The notes below the pieces were generated by a model, which was not told where the DNA came from, did no database searches, and was given only the letters and a program-made list of their open reading frames with translations. DNA of 40,000 nt from Botryococcus braunii. Its lineage: Eukaryota; Chlorophyta; Trebouxiophyceae. The stretch is taken from the NCBI GenBank assembly GCA_002005505.1, contig KV908445.1, positions 345,766 through 385,765 of the forward strand. Direction: 5' to 3'. The position numbers and the translations under genes are program-made. Shown here piece by piece: positions 28,685 through 37,522 of the stretch (position 1 is its first letter; each line of letters opens with the position of its first letter).

Positions 28685-30124
28685 GAGTATGATGAGGCGT
28701 TACGCCAGACAAAGCTATTGTTGGACAAAGGGTATATACAGCCGTCTACATCACCCTATGGTGCGCCCATTCTTTTTGTGCAAAAGAAGGATGGAATCCT
28801 CCGGATGGTCATTGATTACCGAGCTTTGAATCGACAGACGGTCAAGAACAGGTATCCGATGCCTCGTATCGATGATACTCTTGATCAACTGCAGGGTTCT
28901 ACAGTGTTCTCTAGTCTTGACCTCACGTCTGGCTATCACCAGATCCGGATCACAGATGAGGATATGCCAAAGACAGCTTTCAGAACACCCGCGGGGTTGT
29001 TCGAGTGGCGGGTTTTGCCATTTGGGCTGACTAATGCCCCGGCCACGTTTCACACTGCCATGATTGCTATCTTTGCTCCTTACCTGCACAAGTTTGTGCT
29101 CGTGTACCTTGATGACATCCTCATCTACAGCAAGTCCATTGAAGAGCATAGGGAGCATCTCCGCAAAGTCCTTGAACTGTTGTGGCAGCATAAGTTGTAT
29201 GCTAACCTAAAGAAGTGCTCTTTCGCCAAGGATGAGCTGGAGTACTTGGGCCATTTAGTCTCAGCAGATGGGATTAAAGTGGACCCACGTAAGGTGGCTT
29301 CAGTTGCTAATTGGAGCACACCGAAGAATGTTGGCGAGTTGCGGTCTTTCCTGGGGCTGGCAACTTACTTTCGCAAGTTTGTTCGCAATTTTGCAGCACT
29401 TGCATCGCCACTGTACAGACTCCTACGCCAAGGTGTGACCTGGGTATGGAGTGCTGGGTGTGTTCGGGCGTTTACCGAGATTAAACATGCCTTGACACAT
29501 GCACCTTGCTTAGCGTATCCTGACTTCTCAAAGCCGTTTGAGGTCCATTGCGATGCGTCTTTGGCAGGGTTGGGGGCCGTGTTGTACCAGGAGGGTCGCC
29601 CAGTTGCCTACGAGAGTCGTCGTTTGACTCCCGCTGAGGTTAACTATCCTACTAGGGAGCAAGAACTTCTCGCTGTGGTGCATGCATTGACAGTCTGGAG
29701 GTGCTACCTGGAGGGGGCCCCTGAGTTTCGTGTGGTCACGGACCACAAGGCTATCCCTTACTTGGACACTTTGCCTACTTTAAGTAGACGGCAAACCAGG
29801 TGGGCCGAGTTCCTTTCGCGGTTCAATTTTCGCATGGACTATGCCCCAGGGACGTCCAATGTGGTGGCTGACGCTTTGAGTCGGCATCCGTCCGACTACG
29901 AGGCTCCTTGTCCAATCATCAATGGCGTGGTGATTGGTGGGTGTTCGCACCCGGCGCACCGTTGTCTGCCAACGCTCTCTCTTTGTGCCTTGGTTGGTAC
30001 TATCCGCTCTGCGGGGGAGGGGAGTGCCGCCGCCGGGGTTGCTCTATCTTGGAAGGACAAATTTGTCCAGGGTCTTCTCAAGACCCATGGTTCCAAGATA
30101 AGCAGAATGTTGAAGGTCTGCTAG
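28685..30124 (+). pseudogene. pol: Element B reverse transcriptase - RNase H
   Basis: Continues the preceding frame after the TGA. RT motifs: MVIDYRALNRQTV, SSLDLTSGYHQI, LPFGLTNAPATF and YLDDILIYS. RNase H: VHCDASLAGLGAVL, EQELLAVVHAL and VTDHK; then SRFNFRMDYAPGTSNVVADAL closes the domain. The frame is lost in the following linker (about 30090-30120), where integrase goes on in another frame. Confidence 0.9.
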
Positions 30125-30774
30125 ACTTTAACGGCTTCCTTCTGAGGGAAGGGAAGGCCGTGGTTCCGGATGCTTTTGGGCTGCGAGCTCACATCCTTAA
30201 GGAACTGCATGATAGCCCGTATGCTGGCCATCAAGGAGTGAAGAAAACCTTGGCCTTGGTAAGGCGCCATTATTGGTGGCCTACCATGCTTGCTGACATC
30301 GAACGTTACGTGCTAACGTGCCACTTGTGTCAGAAGAACAAGGCTCGGAACACTTTGCCTGCGGGGTTGCTGCAACCTATAGAGTTGCCGCTGAATCCTT
30401 GGCACACGGTGACTATGGATCTCATTACCCAACTGCCTAGAACAGGCAAGGGTCATGATGCCATTTTCGTCGTAGTGGATAAGCTGACCAAGATGGTGCA
30501 TCTTATGCCAACAACCACCAAAGCTACGGCTTAGTATACGGCTAAGCTGTACGTTGACAATGTGTGGAAGTTGCATGGTGTTCCCCAAGTGGTGGTATCT
30601 GATAGAGATAAGCTCTTCACCAGCCACTTTTCTAGAGCCTTGTGTCAATCCATTGGGACTCGACAAGCCATGTCGACAGCCTACCATCCGCAAACGGATG
30701 GGCAGACTGAGCGAGTGAATCGAGTGCTCGAGGACATGCTACGCATGTATGTGGCCAAGTCCCAGGATGATTAG
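30070..30774 (+). pseudogene. Element B integrase, truncated, with stops
   Basis: HHCC finger (YAGHQGV, CHLCQKNKARNTLPAGLL) and catalytic residues in TMDLITQLP, VVSDRDKLF and QTERVNRVLEDM. TAG at 30532-30534 breaks it in frame, and it ends at TAG 30772-30774 without the C-terminal module. About 115 bp of non-coding sequence then leads to the polypurine tract, so a 3' deletion is likely. Confidence 0.87.
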
Positions 30775-30904
30775 GAGGAGGAGACTCACCGGCTCAATGT
30801 ATAAGATATAGAAGTGTAGCAGTGACCTTCTATATGCCTCTGCCTGTGACTGTGGCTTGCTTCGGCAGGCCTCCCGGGAGCTCGGTCACCTAGGAGGGGG
30901 AGAA

Positions 30905-31069
30905 TGTAGCGCGCCGGTAGGCAGACGGTGCCGGGGATCGGCCCCGCACGTGCCGGGCGGTACATTGGTACTGGGTGTAGCCTCATAGGCTCGCACTATA
31001 TATGGTATGGTGCTCGGACCATACTAGCACTTTCGTCGGTGCACGGCCATCCTTTCCAAGAATATTACA
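30905..31069 (+). repeat. 3' LTR of element B
   Basis: 165 bp, followed by the target duplication TTTGG at 31070-31074. An open frame crosses from this LTR into copia gag part 2, but that is a consequence of the insertion. Confidence 0.95.
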
Positions 31070-31074
31070 TTTGG

Positions 31075-31256
31075 GTGGACAGGGCATTGGACATGCCAAA
31101 CGCAAAGCAGGCCTATGACTGGCTGCTGCGCAAGTTCACTGGTGGCCACAATGAGGAGTTAATGAGGAAATGGTCCAAGGTCTTGGACTATGGGCGTATT
31201 GATGAGGGTCAGGAGTACCATTCATATGTTGCCAGGAAGTTCAGGATTGCAAGAGG
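31075..31256 (+). CDS. gag: Copia E gag, part 2 (between elements B and C)
   Basis: 182 nt of Gag: VDRALDMPNAKQAYDWLLRK, FTGGHNEELMRKWSKVLDYG, then EYHSYVARKFRIARG. This resembles the central copia Gag domain. It is cut at the AGAGG duplication (31252-31256) by element C and resumes at 37523. Confidence 0.85.
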
Positions 31257-31747
31257 TGTAGTGAGGTGCCGCGTCAGCGCGACGCGTCTCACGTCCCCTG
31301 CGCGTAGGATGTGCGCGTAAGCATAATGTTCGTAATGGTGTGCGCGTAGTTCATGTTTCTTCGTGCCCTTTGGGATACGAGTAGATCTCGTTGTCCTTGT
31401 GTGTAGGAAAATGACTGTAATATCCTAGTGGGTCTCCTCTCGTCATCCATATCGTTATGCTCGCGAGAGCATCTCGTAGAGGGACGACGTAGCCGGATCC
31501 GCGCATAGGTGGACTAGGAACTCGGGTGGTTATCATTGTCTTTGGGGTTTGCTGCTACGAGTGAGACATCTAGCATTCTCTACATTGTTCATTATATATT
31601 GTTCTTTGGAGACTCGGACGACCTGCGTGAGGAGGGCTGCGAACTTGTAACGGATTGGAACTTCGATTCCTACCTTCGGTGTCACCCTTGCCTGAAACCC
31701 TTGCTTAGCTTGTTATAAATCTTAGTTACACGTCTCACTTCGTTAAA
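31257..31747 (+). repeat. 5' LTR of element C
   Basis: 491 bp, TG at the left end and AAA at the right end. Same sequence as 37027-37517 by eye. Confidence 0.94.
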
Positions 31748-31748
31748 T

Positions 31749-31761
31749 TGGTATCGGCGAG
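31749..31761 (+). promoter_or_regulatory. Primer binding site of element C
   Basis: TGGTATCGGCGAG, one base after the LTR; the same 13 bases as in A (17839) and D (15472). Confidence 0.8.
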
Positions 31762-31826
31762 GCGGTTAGAGCCTCGAACCGAAGGGAGACGTATGGAAGG
31801 TTGTAATTGCATTGTTCCATTGCAAT

Positions 31827-33035
31827 ATGATGGCGGTTAAACGGAAAGGAAGCAAGTACTCCGGTCTCTCTCTTAAAGAAAAAGAGATTTTGGAAGGTTT
31901 GGAAAAGGAAGGTATTGAAGTCGATGATCTTTTGGAAGAGTCCGAAACGGAATTGCAATTGGCCCCATCGCCCAAACCGACCACACCCAAAACGAAACCC
32001 AAACCCACTCCTTTGAAGACACCCTTGAAGAAAAATAAGACTAAATCCCTAATTCTACGGTTATTGAAGCGGATTGAGGCCTTGGAGGGAGAACGAGCAT
32101 CCAAGCGGACGTCATCCACCACTAACGTCGTGCGTGTGCCTACACCAGCCATGTTTACAGGAAAAAGAGGAAGCTTCCAATTCTTTGCTAGTAAGGTGGA
32201 ATCATATGTGAACATTTCAAATGTGTCAAGGGACAAGTGGGTGGCAGTCGCGCTGCAATGTATGGAGGAGCGACCTACAAAGGTGTGGGGGACATACCTC
32301 AAAAGGAAGGAAAGGGAAGGAGGTCAAACAGAGCCAACATGGGAAGACTTTAAAAATTTTATGGGAAATCGATACGACTCTACCGATTTGGTTATGGCTG
32401 CCCGGCAAAAATTAGACCATGTTTATCAAGGGCAAGAAAGCGTTGAAAGATACATAGAAAGGTTTATTTCCTTGTTGAGTGATGTAGAAACCGAATATGA
32501 CATCTGCGAAAATGATAAAATATATATGTTCCTCAAAGGCCTGAATGCTCCTATTAGAGTTGCTTGCACAGTTAACCCTCAAACTGGTGTCAGGTTCACA
32601 AGCCTCGACTCATTGTGCACTTATGTGGTGCAATATGAAAGCAACTTAAAATCAGGGGGGATGCTGAGGGGACAGGAAGGAAGGAAGGTTCTCAACGTTG
32701 TGAAGAGGACTCCAACAAGCACGCCGGCATACTTTCCGGGATTCACCCAGGGGCCTGTGCTTGGAGCCGTCGGACACAACGTTGGTGGGAAGTTAGATTC
32801 TCGGACAAGCGTCCCCTCCGAGCGCCAGTGTTATTTCTGCAAAAACTTTGGTCACGAGCAATGGCAATGTCAGGCCAAGCGGGACTACTTGCAAAGGAAG
32901 AGCAGGCGCGACAGTCAATTGCCCCCACCTCCTCCTTTCCCCTCTAATCAAGCTCGAGGTGGGCAGTGGAAGGGCCGTGGTGGCCGGGGAGCACATTGGA
33001 AGGGAAAAGGGCCGGGGCATAATCCTCAAAAGTAA
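31827..33035 (+). CDS. gag: Element C Gag (402 aa)
   Basis: The first ATG in frame is at 31827, immediately followed by a second. Order as in element A: charged N-terminus (LSLKEKEILEGLEKEGIEVD), lysine-proline linker, Gag domain (FTGKRGSFQFFASKVESYV, CMEERPTKVW, NRYDSTD, VERYIERFISLLSDVE, RVACTVNPQTG), CCHC knuckle CYFCKNFGHEQWQC, then a Gly/Arg/Lys-rich tail to TAA 33033-33035. The frame is intact. The Pol ORF begins 12 bases after the last base of the stop, in the -1 frame. Confidence 0.93.
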   Translation: MMAVKRKGSKYSGLSLKEKEILEGLEKEGIEVDDLLEESETELQLAPSPKPTTPKTKPKPTPLKTPLKKNKTKSLILRLLKRIEALEGERASKRTSSTTNVVRVPTPAMFTGKRGSFQFFASKVESYVNISNVSRDKWVAVALQCMEERPTKVWGTYLKRKEREGGQTEPTWEDFKNFMGNRYDSTDLVMAARQKLDHVYQGQESVERYIERFISLLSDVETEYDICENDKIYMFLKGLNAPIRVACTVNPQTGVRFTSLDSLCTYVVQYESNLKSGGMLRGQEGRKVLNVVKRTPTSTPAYFPGFTQGPVLGAVGHNVGGKLDSRTSVPSERQCYFCKNFGHEQWQCQAKRDYLQRKSRRDSQLPPPPPFPSNQARGGQWKGRGGRGAHWKGKGPGHNPQK

Positions 33036-33046
33036 ATTCTGAAGCC

Positions 33047-35668
33047 ATGGATGTCACTTGCTTGCATGTTTTGCACTCTCTTGTGGCCTCCAATTTGGGA
33101 AAGGAAGGGGTGAACCTTGTGGTGCCAAATGTTAGGAAGGCTGAATCTGAGATTTCCAAGTTTTTATGGGAACAAAGGTGCAACCCGTCCCTCACTTGTT
33201 GTTTCATTGTGGGAAGGAAAACTTGGAAAAGTAAGAGTCTCTATGCTCACCGTATGCAAGGAAGGATTGTGGAAGTGTGTTCAGGAAGGAAGGGACAGGC
33301 GGTGGACATGAATGGTCAAACTAGTGTATACCCATTCTCTTTTGTATGTTGTGTGGTTCCCCCAAGACCCACACTCACCATGGGAAGTGTTACTACTGAC
33401 TCTCCGCTAGCTATGACCTTTCCGGCGAATGTTAAGGGGAAAATCCTTTCAGTGTTGTTTGATAGTGGGGCATCTCATTCGTTTATTAAAAGTGATACTT
33501 TGCAAGGGCTAGGGGTGCGATACAAACCCGCATGCATATCCGTGACTCTTGCTGATGGAAGTGTGTCCGATACGAAAGGAACGGTAGATGTGTCGTTTAC
33601 ATTCAAGCCTGGTATAACTTCCCGTCACAACTTCATTGTAAGCCCTGCCATGATTGATGGGGTAGACATGATTTTGGGGCAGGACTGGATGGAAGAAAGA
33701 GGAGTCTCAATTGATTTTTGTGTAAAGGCTGCTCAATTTAGACATAATGGGAAGTGGGTCACCCTAAAACACGCAAATTCATCGTTGCCAGTGGGGCCAA
33801 AACTTGTTTGGGGTTTACAAGCACAAGAGAGGAAGGAAGGAAGGAAGGATAGGAATGGAAAAGGATGGAAGGGACAAGATGTTTGGAAGGTTTGTTTGTA
33901 TACTGTGCTTGTGAATGAGCAGGCTGAACTGGTGGACATCACCGGGGAGGACGCCTCAAGTGAGGCCGACCTGGCGGACACCGACAAATCTATGGACGAC
34001 ACCCCCGTCGTCACAAAACCCCCCAGTAGTACCGGTATGACTTTCACTCATCAAATAAATGACATGTTGGAAGGCAAGCCACAGGCCCTGAAAGACTTGT
34101 TACTTGCAAATGAGGACTTGTTTGCAAAACAACTCCCGGGGTTACCCCCGGAGCGGGAAGTGTTTCACACAATAAATTTGGAAGAAGGACATCGGCCCCC
34201 CAATAGGCCCGCGTACCGTCTTGCTCCAAGTGAGCTTGCGGAATGCGAAAAAACGGTTGATGAGTTGTTAAAATTGGGATTGATCAGGCCAAGTTGCTCA
34301 CCATTTGCATCACCTGTTTTGTTTGTTAGAAAGAAGGATGGAAGTTTGCGTATGGTAATAGACTACCGTCCCCTGAATAAAATTACCATCTCGGATAGGT
34401 ACCCTCTCCCCAGAATTGACGATCTGTTGGATAGGCTTAAGGGAGCCAAGGTGTTTTCGAGCTTGGACTTGTTGTCTGGGTACCATCAAGTGCGACTTCG
34501 CAAGGAGGATGTGCCTAAAACTGCCTTCAGGACCCCTTTTGGCTTGTACGAATTTCTTGTACTTCCCTTTGGTTTGACCAACGCGCCCGCGACATTTCAA
34601 CGGCTTATGAATGAGGTTTTTCACGACTTTATAAGGGAAGGCTTTTTGGTTGTATACTTGGATGATGTGCTCATTTATAGCAAAACGGAAGAGGAACACC
34701 TTCTGCAGTTGGACAGAGTTTTCACCCGTCTACGCGAACATCAACTCCTGGCAAAACTTGTCAAATGCTCTTTCTTTGAGAAACAATTGAAATACTTGGG
34801 ACACATCATTGGGGAAAATGGGTTGGAAGTGGATATGGATAAAGTCAAGGTGGTGCAGGAGTGGCCTACGCCCACAAACGTAACGGAAGTTAGGAGGTTT
34901 CTTGGGTTGTCTAATTACTTTCGAAAGTTTATTCAGAACTACAGTATCCTGGCAACCCCATTGACAGCTCTCTCTGGGGCAAAAGCACCTTGGAAGTGGG
35001 GACAGGAACAACAGGAAGCATTTGACAACATAAAGGAAGCTTTGGTAAGTGCCCCTATCTTAACGCTCCCGGACGTACGTCGGCCATTTAAGGTAGTGTG
35101 CGATGCATGCGATTACGGCGCGGGAGCTGTGCTGTTTCAAGATGGGAAGGTTTGTGCGTATTTCAGTAAAAAGTTGGGAGCAAGCGAGAGGAACTACAGT
35201 GCCACGGAACGGGAGTTATTGGCTGTAGTGTATGCTCTCACGGAATGGAGATGTTATTTGTTAGGTAAGCCAGTAACGGTGGTGACGGATCACAAGTGCA
35301 ACACCTTCTTGGGTCAACAGGTGGGGCTTAGTCCTCGGAGGGCTCGGTGGGCCGAGCGCCTGCAGGAGTTTGAGATTGAATGGGTATGGGAACCGGGCAA
35401 GACCAACATTGCGGATCCGCTCTCCAGGTGTCACTCAACACCCTGGACCTGGGGGGAGGGACAATGGGGCTGCTGTGGCCGGGGCTGCCCTCCGGCGCAA
35501 GCGTCGGCGCACCAGTCCGGACTCCCTCACCCCCTCCAGCCGGGATGTCGAGGGTACCCTCACAGCTCGGGTCCGCAAGGTCCCCAAGGTCACGCTCCCG
35601 GGGCCCGCTCACGAGACCCCAAGCTCCCTCGGCACGATGGAGCAAATCGGGTTGGCCAGCCCGAGTGA
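33047..35668 (+). CDS. pol: Element C protease - reverse transcriptase - RNase H ORF (873 aa)
   Basis: ATG at 33047. The N-terminal region (KTWKSKS-type, shared with A) is followed by protease (LFDSGASHSFI, LADGSV, ILGQDWM), an acidic linker, RT (MVIDYRPLNKIT, SSLDLLSGYHQV, LPFGLTNAPATF, YLDDVLIYS) and RNase H (VCDACDYGAGAVL, ERELLAVVYAL, VTDHK), ending at the NIADPLSR segment. After about 35430 the frame runs into a GC-rich linker read out of frame and stops at 35668, while integrase lies in frame 0. Protease to RT is continuous here, unlike in A. Confidence 0.94.
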   Translation: MDVTCLHVLHSLVASNLGKEGVNLVVPNVRKAESEISKFLWEQRCNPSLTCCFIVGRKTWKSKSLYAHRMQGRIVEVCSGRKGQAVDMNGQTSVYPFSFVCCVVPPRPTLTMGSVTTDSPLAMTFPANVKGKILSVLFDSGASHSFIKSDTLQGLGVRYKPACISVTLADGSVSDTKGTVDVSFTFKPGITSRHNFIVSPAMIDGVDMILGQDWMEERGVSIDFCVKAAQFRHNGKWVTLKHANSSLPVGPKLVWGLQAQERKEGRKDRNGKGWKGQDVWKVCLYTVLVNEQAELVDITGEDASSEADLADTDKSMDDTPVVTKPPSSTGMTFTHQINDMLEGKPQALKDLLLANEDLFAKQLPGLPPEREVFHTINLEEGHRPPNRPAYRLAPSELAECEKTVDELLKLGLIRPSCSPFASPVLFVRKKDGSLRMVIDYRPLNKITISDRYPLPRIDDLLDRLKGAKVFSSLDLLSGYHQVRLRKEDVPKTAFRTPFGLYEFLVLPFGLTNAPATFQRLMNEVFHDFIREGFLVVYLDDVLIYSKTEEEHLLQLDRVFTRLREHQLLAKLVKCSFFEKQLKYLGHIIGENGLEVDMDKVKVVQEWPTPTNVTEVRRFLGLSNYFRKFIQNYSILATPLTALSGAKAPWKWGQEQQEAFDNIKEALVSAPILTLPDVRRPFKVVCDACDYGAGAVLFQDGKVCAYFSKKLGASERNYSATERELLAVVYALTEWRCYLLGKPVTVVTDHKCNTFLGQQVGLSPRRARWAERLQEFEIEWVWEPGKTNIADPLSRCHSTPWTWGEGQWGCCGRGCPPAQASAHQSGLPHPLQPGCRGYPHSSGPQGPQGHAPGARSRDPKLPRHDGANRVGQPE

Positions 35669-36347
35669 GCTTACCCGCGAGACCGATGGGTACGAATCCC
35701 TACTTGGCAAACTTGAGAAGGCTTACACATACGATCCGTGGTTGGCAGCGCGTGCGAATAGAAGGAAGGTTAGTCTAAAGGGAGGCTTTTGGGAGAGGAA
35801 TGGACGGAAATATGTTCCTGCATTGTTTGAGGAAAGGAAAGATGGGGAACTTGTCGTGGAGAACCTACGACGTGGAATTTTGGAAGCTTTACATGATCCA
35901 CCTCATGTTGGTCACCCTGGAGTAACTCGCATGTACGAGCTTGTAACAAGGGAATGGTATTGGCCGGGAATGTATGAGGATGTCAAAGCCTATGTTGCTC
36001 ATTGTGACTCTTGTCAACGAGTCAAGGCTCGGAATACTTTGCCTGCTGGTCTTCTTCACCCCTTGCAAATACCAGGAAGGAAGTGGCAAAGTGTGTCTAT
36101 GGACTTTATTAGCAACCTCCCACAGACCCCAAGTGGAAATGATGCTATTTGATTTGTCGTGGATAGGCTTAACAAGTGTGCTCATTTTGCTGCTACAACA
36201 ATGAATGCTGATGCTTATACTCTAGCACAATTGTTAAGGACATGGGTGTGGATGTATCGTGGATCCCGGGTGTGGTGGCATTGTGGATCACAAGCCACTC
36301 ACTGGCGAACGCGGCCGCACTCTGTACGATCCGAACGAGCCAAATGA
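35430..36347 (+). pseudogene. Element C integrase, displaced frame, TGA and truncation
   Basis: Begins in the GC-rich linker; the integrase proper starts near SLLGKLEKAYTYDPWLAARA. The HHCC finger is visible (VGHPGV, CDSCQRVKARNTLPAGLL) and the first catalytic Asp lies in SMDFISNLP. TGA at 36150-36152 interrupts it in frame. It continues DRLNKCAHFAATTMNADAY and is lost after MYRG near 36262, so the second Asp and the Glu are absent. Catalysis is not possible from this copy. Confidence 0.85.
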
Positions 36348-37026
36348 GGATAGCTGGAAATAACTGGCACAGGTCACGCGTTGTTGCCACAAGAAAGTGG
36401 AAGAATACAGAGAGAGTCACGGGCTCCCGCCATTGCCTCCCAAGGGCACGACTCCTAGCGTCCACCCTTAGGGTCCCGTCGACCGGTTGGCCCTCCTTGG
36501 AGGGGTCTCTCTGTATGGCCATATGGACTTTGGATAGGCTAGGGTAAGGCTGCCTTACCCGGTAGGGTTGACCATGGGTCCCTTACCTGGATAGATTTTT
36601 GTGCACATTAGGTGTATGGCCTTTTCACTTCACTACCACACCTGATCAATATGGTGCAATACTGGCGTAATACTGGACTATATGTGGAAATTGGACTCCC
36701 CTTGGACTCTGGACTTTTGGACATCTGGACTTTTAGCTCTGCCCTTGTGTCTCATTTTGGCTGTTCATCATGTGGACTTTCGTTTTTCTTTCAGTGTTTT
36801 GTCTTTTGTTCTGTTAGTCATGCCTGATCCTTGTTCTTATTGCATTATGGTGGGGACCCCGATACGCAGCATTCGGCTGGGGTCTGGCAACACGGGAGGC
36901 GGGTTGCCCGTAGGTCTAAGTCTGAGTCTCCGCATGTTGGAAGGTCTTGTTCCTTTGTTTGTCTTGTCTGTTTGTTGTTGCGCTCTGCCTTCTGCGCGGG
37001 GACGCACAGGAATAAGGGGGGGAGCA
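36348..37026 (+). other. Element C 3' non-coding region and polypurine tract
   Basis: No gene seen. The sequence ends in ACAGGAATAAGGGGGGGAGCA directly before the 3' LTR, much like the polypurine tract of element A. The integrase C-terminus and any chromodomain have been deleted or replaced. Confidence 0.65.
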
Positions 37027-37517
37027 TGTAGTGAGGTGCCGCGTCAGCGCGACGCGTCTCACGTCCCCTGCGCGTAGGATGTGCGCGTAAGCATAATGTT
37101 CGTAATGGTGTGCGCGTAGTTCATGTTTCTTCGTGCCCTTTGGGATACGAGTAGATCTCGTTGTCCTTGTGTGTAGGAAAATGACTGTAATATCCTAGTG
37201 GGTCTCCTCTCGTCATCCATATCGTTATGCTCGCGAGAGCATCTCGTAGAGGGACGACGTAGCCGGATCCGCGCATAGGTGGACTAGGAACTCGGGTGGT
37301 TATCATTGTCTTTGGGGTTTGCTGCTACGAGTGAGACATCTAGCATTCTCTACATTGTTCATTATATATTGTTCTTTGGAGACTCGGACGACCTGCGTGA
37401 GGAGGGCTGCGAACTTGTAACGGATTGGAACTTCGATTCCTACCTTCGGTGTCACCCTTGCCTGAAACCCTTGCTTAGCTTGTTATAAATCTTAGTTACA
37501 CGTCTCACTTCGTTAAA
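37027..37517 (+). repeat. 3' LTR of element C
   Basis: Same 491 bp as 31257-31747. The two open frames of 60-61 codons inside it recur in both LTRs and are not genes. Confidence 0.94.
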
Positions 37518-37522
37518 AGAGG

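Larger units (their letters stand above)
26488..31069 (+). mobile_element. Ty3/gypsy retrotransposon B, defective (4,582 bp, short LTRs)
   Basis: The 165-bp LTRs (26488-26652 and 30905-31069) start TGTAGCGCG and end CTACA or TTACA, with one C/T difference near the end. The target duplication is TTTGG (26483-26487 and 31070-31074), and the polypurine tract AGGAGGGGGAGAA lies at 30892-30904. Inside, most of gag is unrecognisable. Protease, RT, RNase H and integrase are present but carry in-frame stops, one frame change, and loss of the integrase C-terminus. It belongs to a different subgroup from A and C, with much shorter LTRs and a different primer site. Confidence 0.94.
31257..37517 (+). mobile_element. 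Ty3/gypsy retrotransposon C, defective (6,261 bp)
   Basis: The 491-bp LTRs (31257-31747 and 37027-37517) start TGTAGTGAGG and look identical. The target duplication is AGAGG (31252-31256 and 37518-37522). The LTR 3' end is TTAAA instead of the usual CA. PBS at 31749; polypurine tract AATAAGGGGGGGAG at about 37010-37023. Gag and the protease-RT-RNase H frame are intact. Integrase is in another frame, carries an in-frame TGA, and stops after the first catalytic region. No chromodomain is left. Gag and Pol are related to those of element A. Confidence 0.95.

Noticed and set aside
30928..31320. 130-codon ORF joining the element B LTR to copia gag
   Set aside because: It is a by-product of B inserting with a total length divisible by three; the LTR part is not coding.
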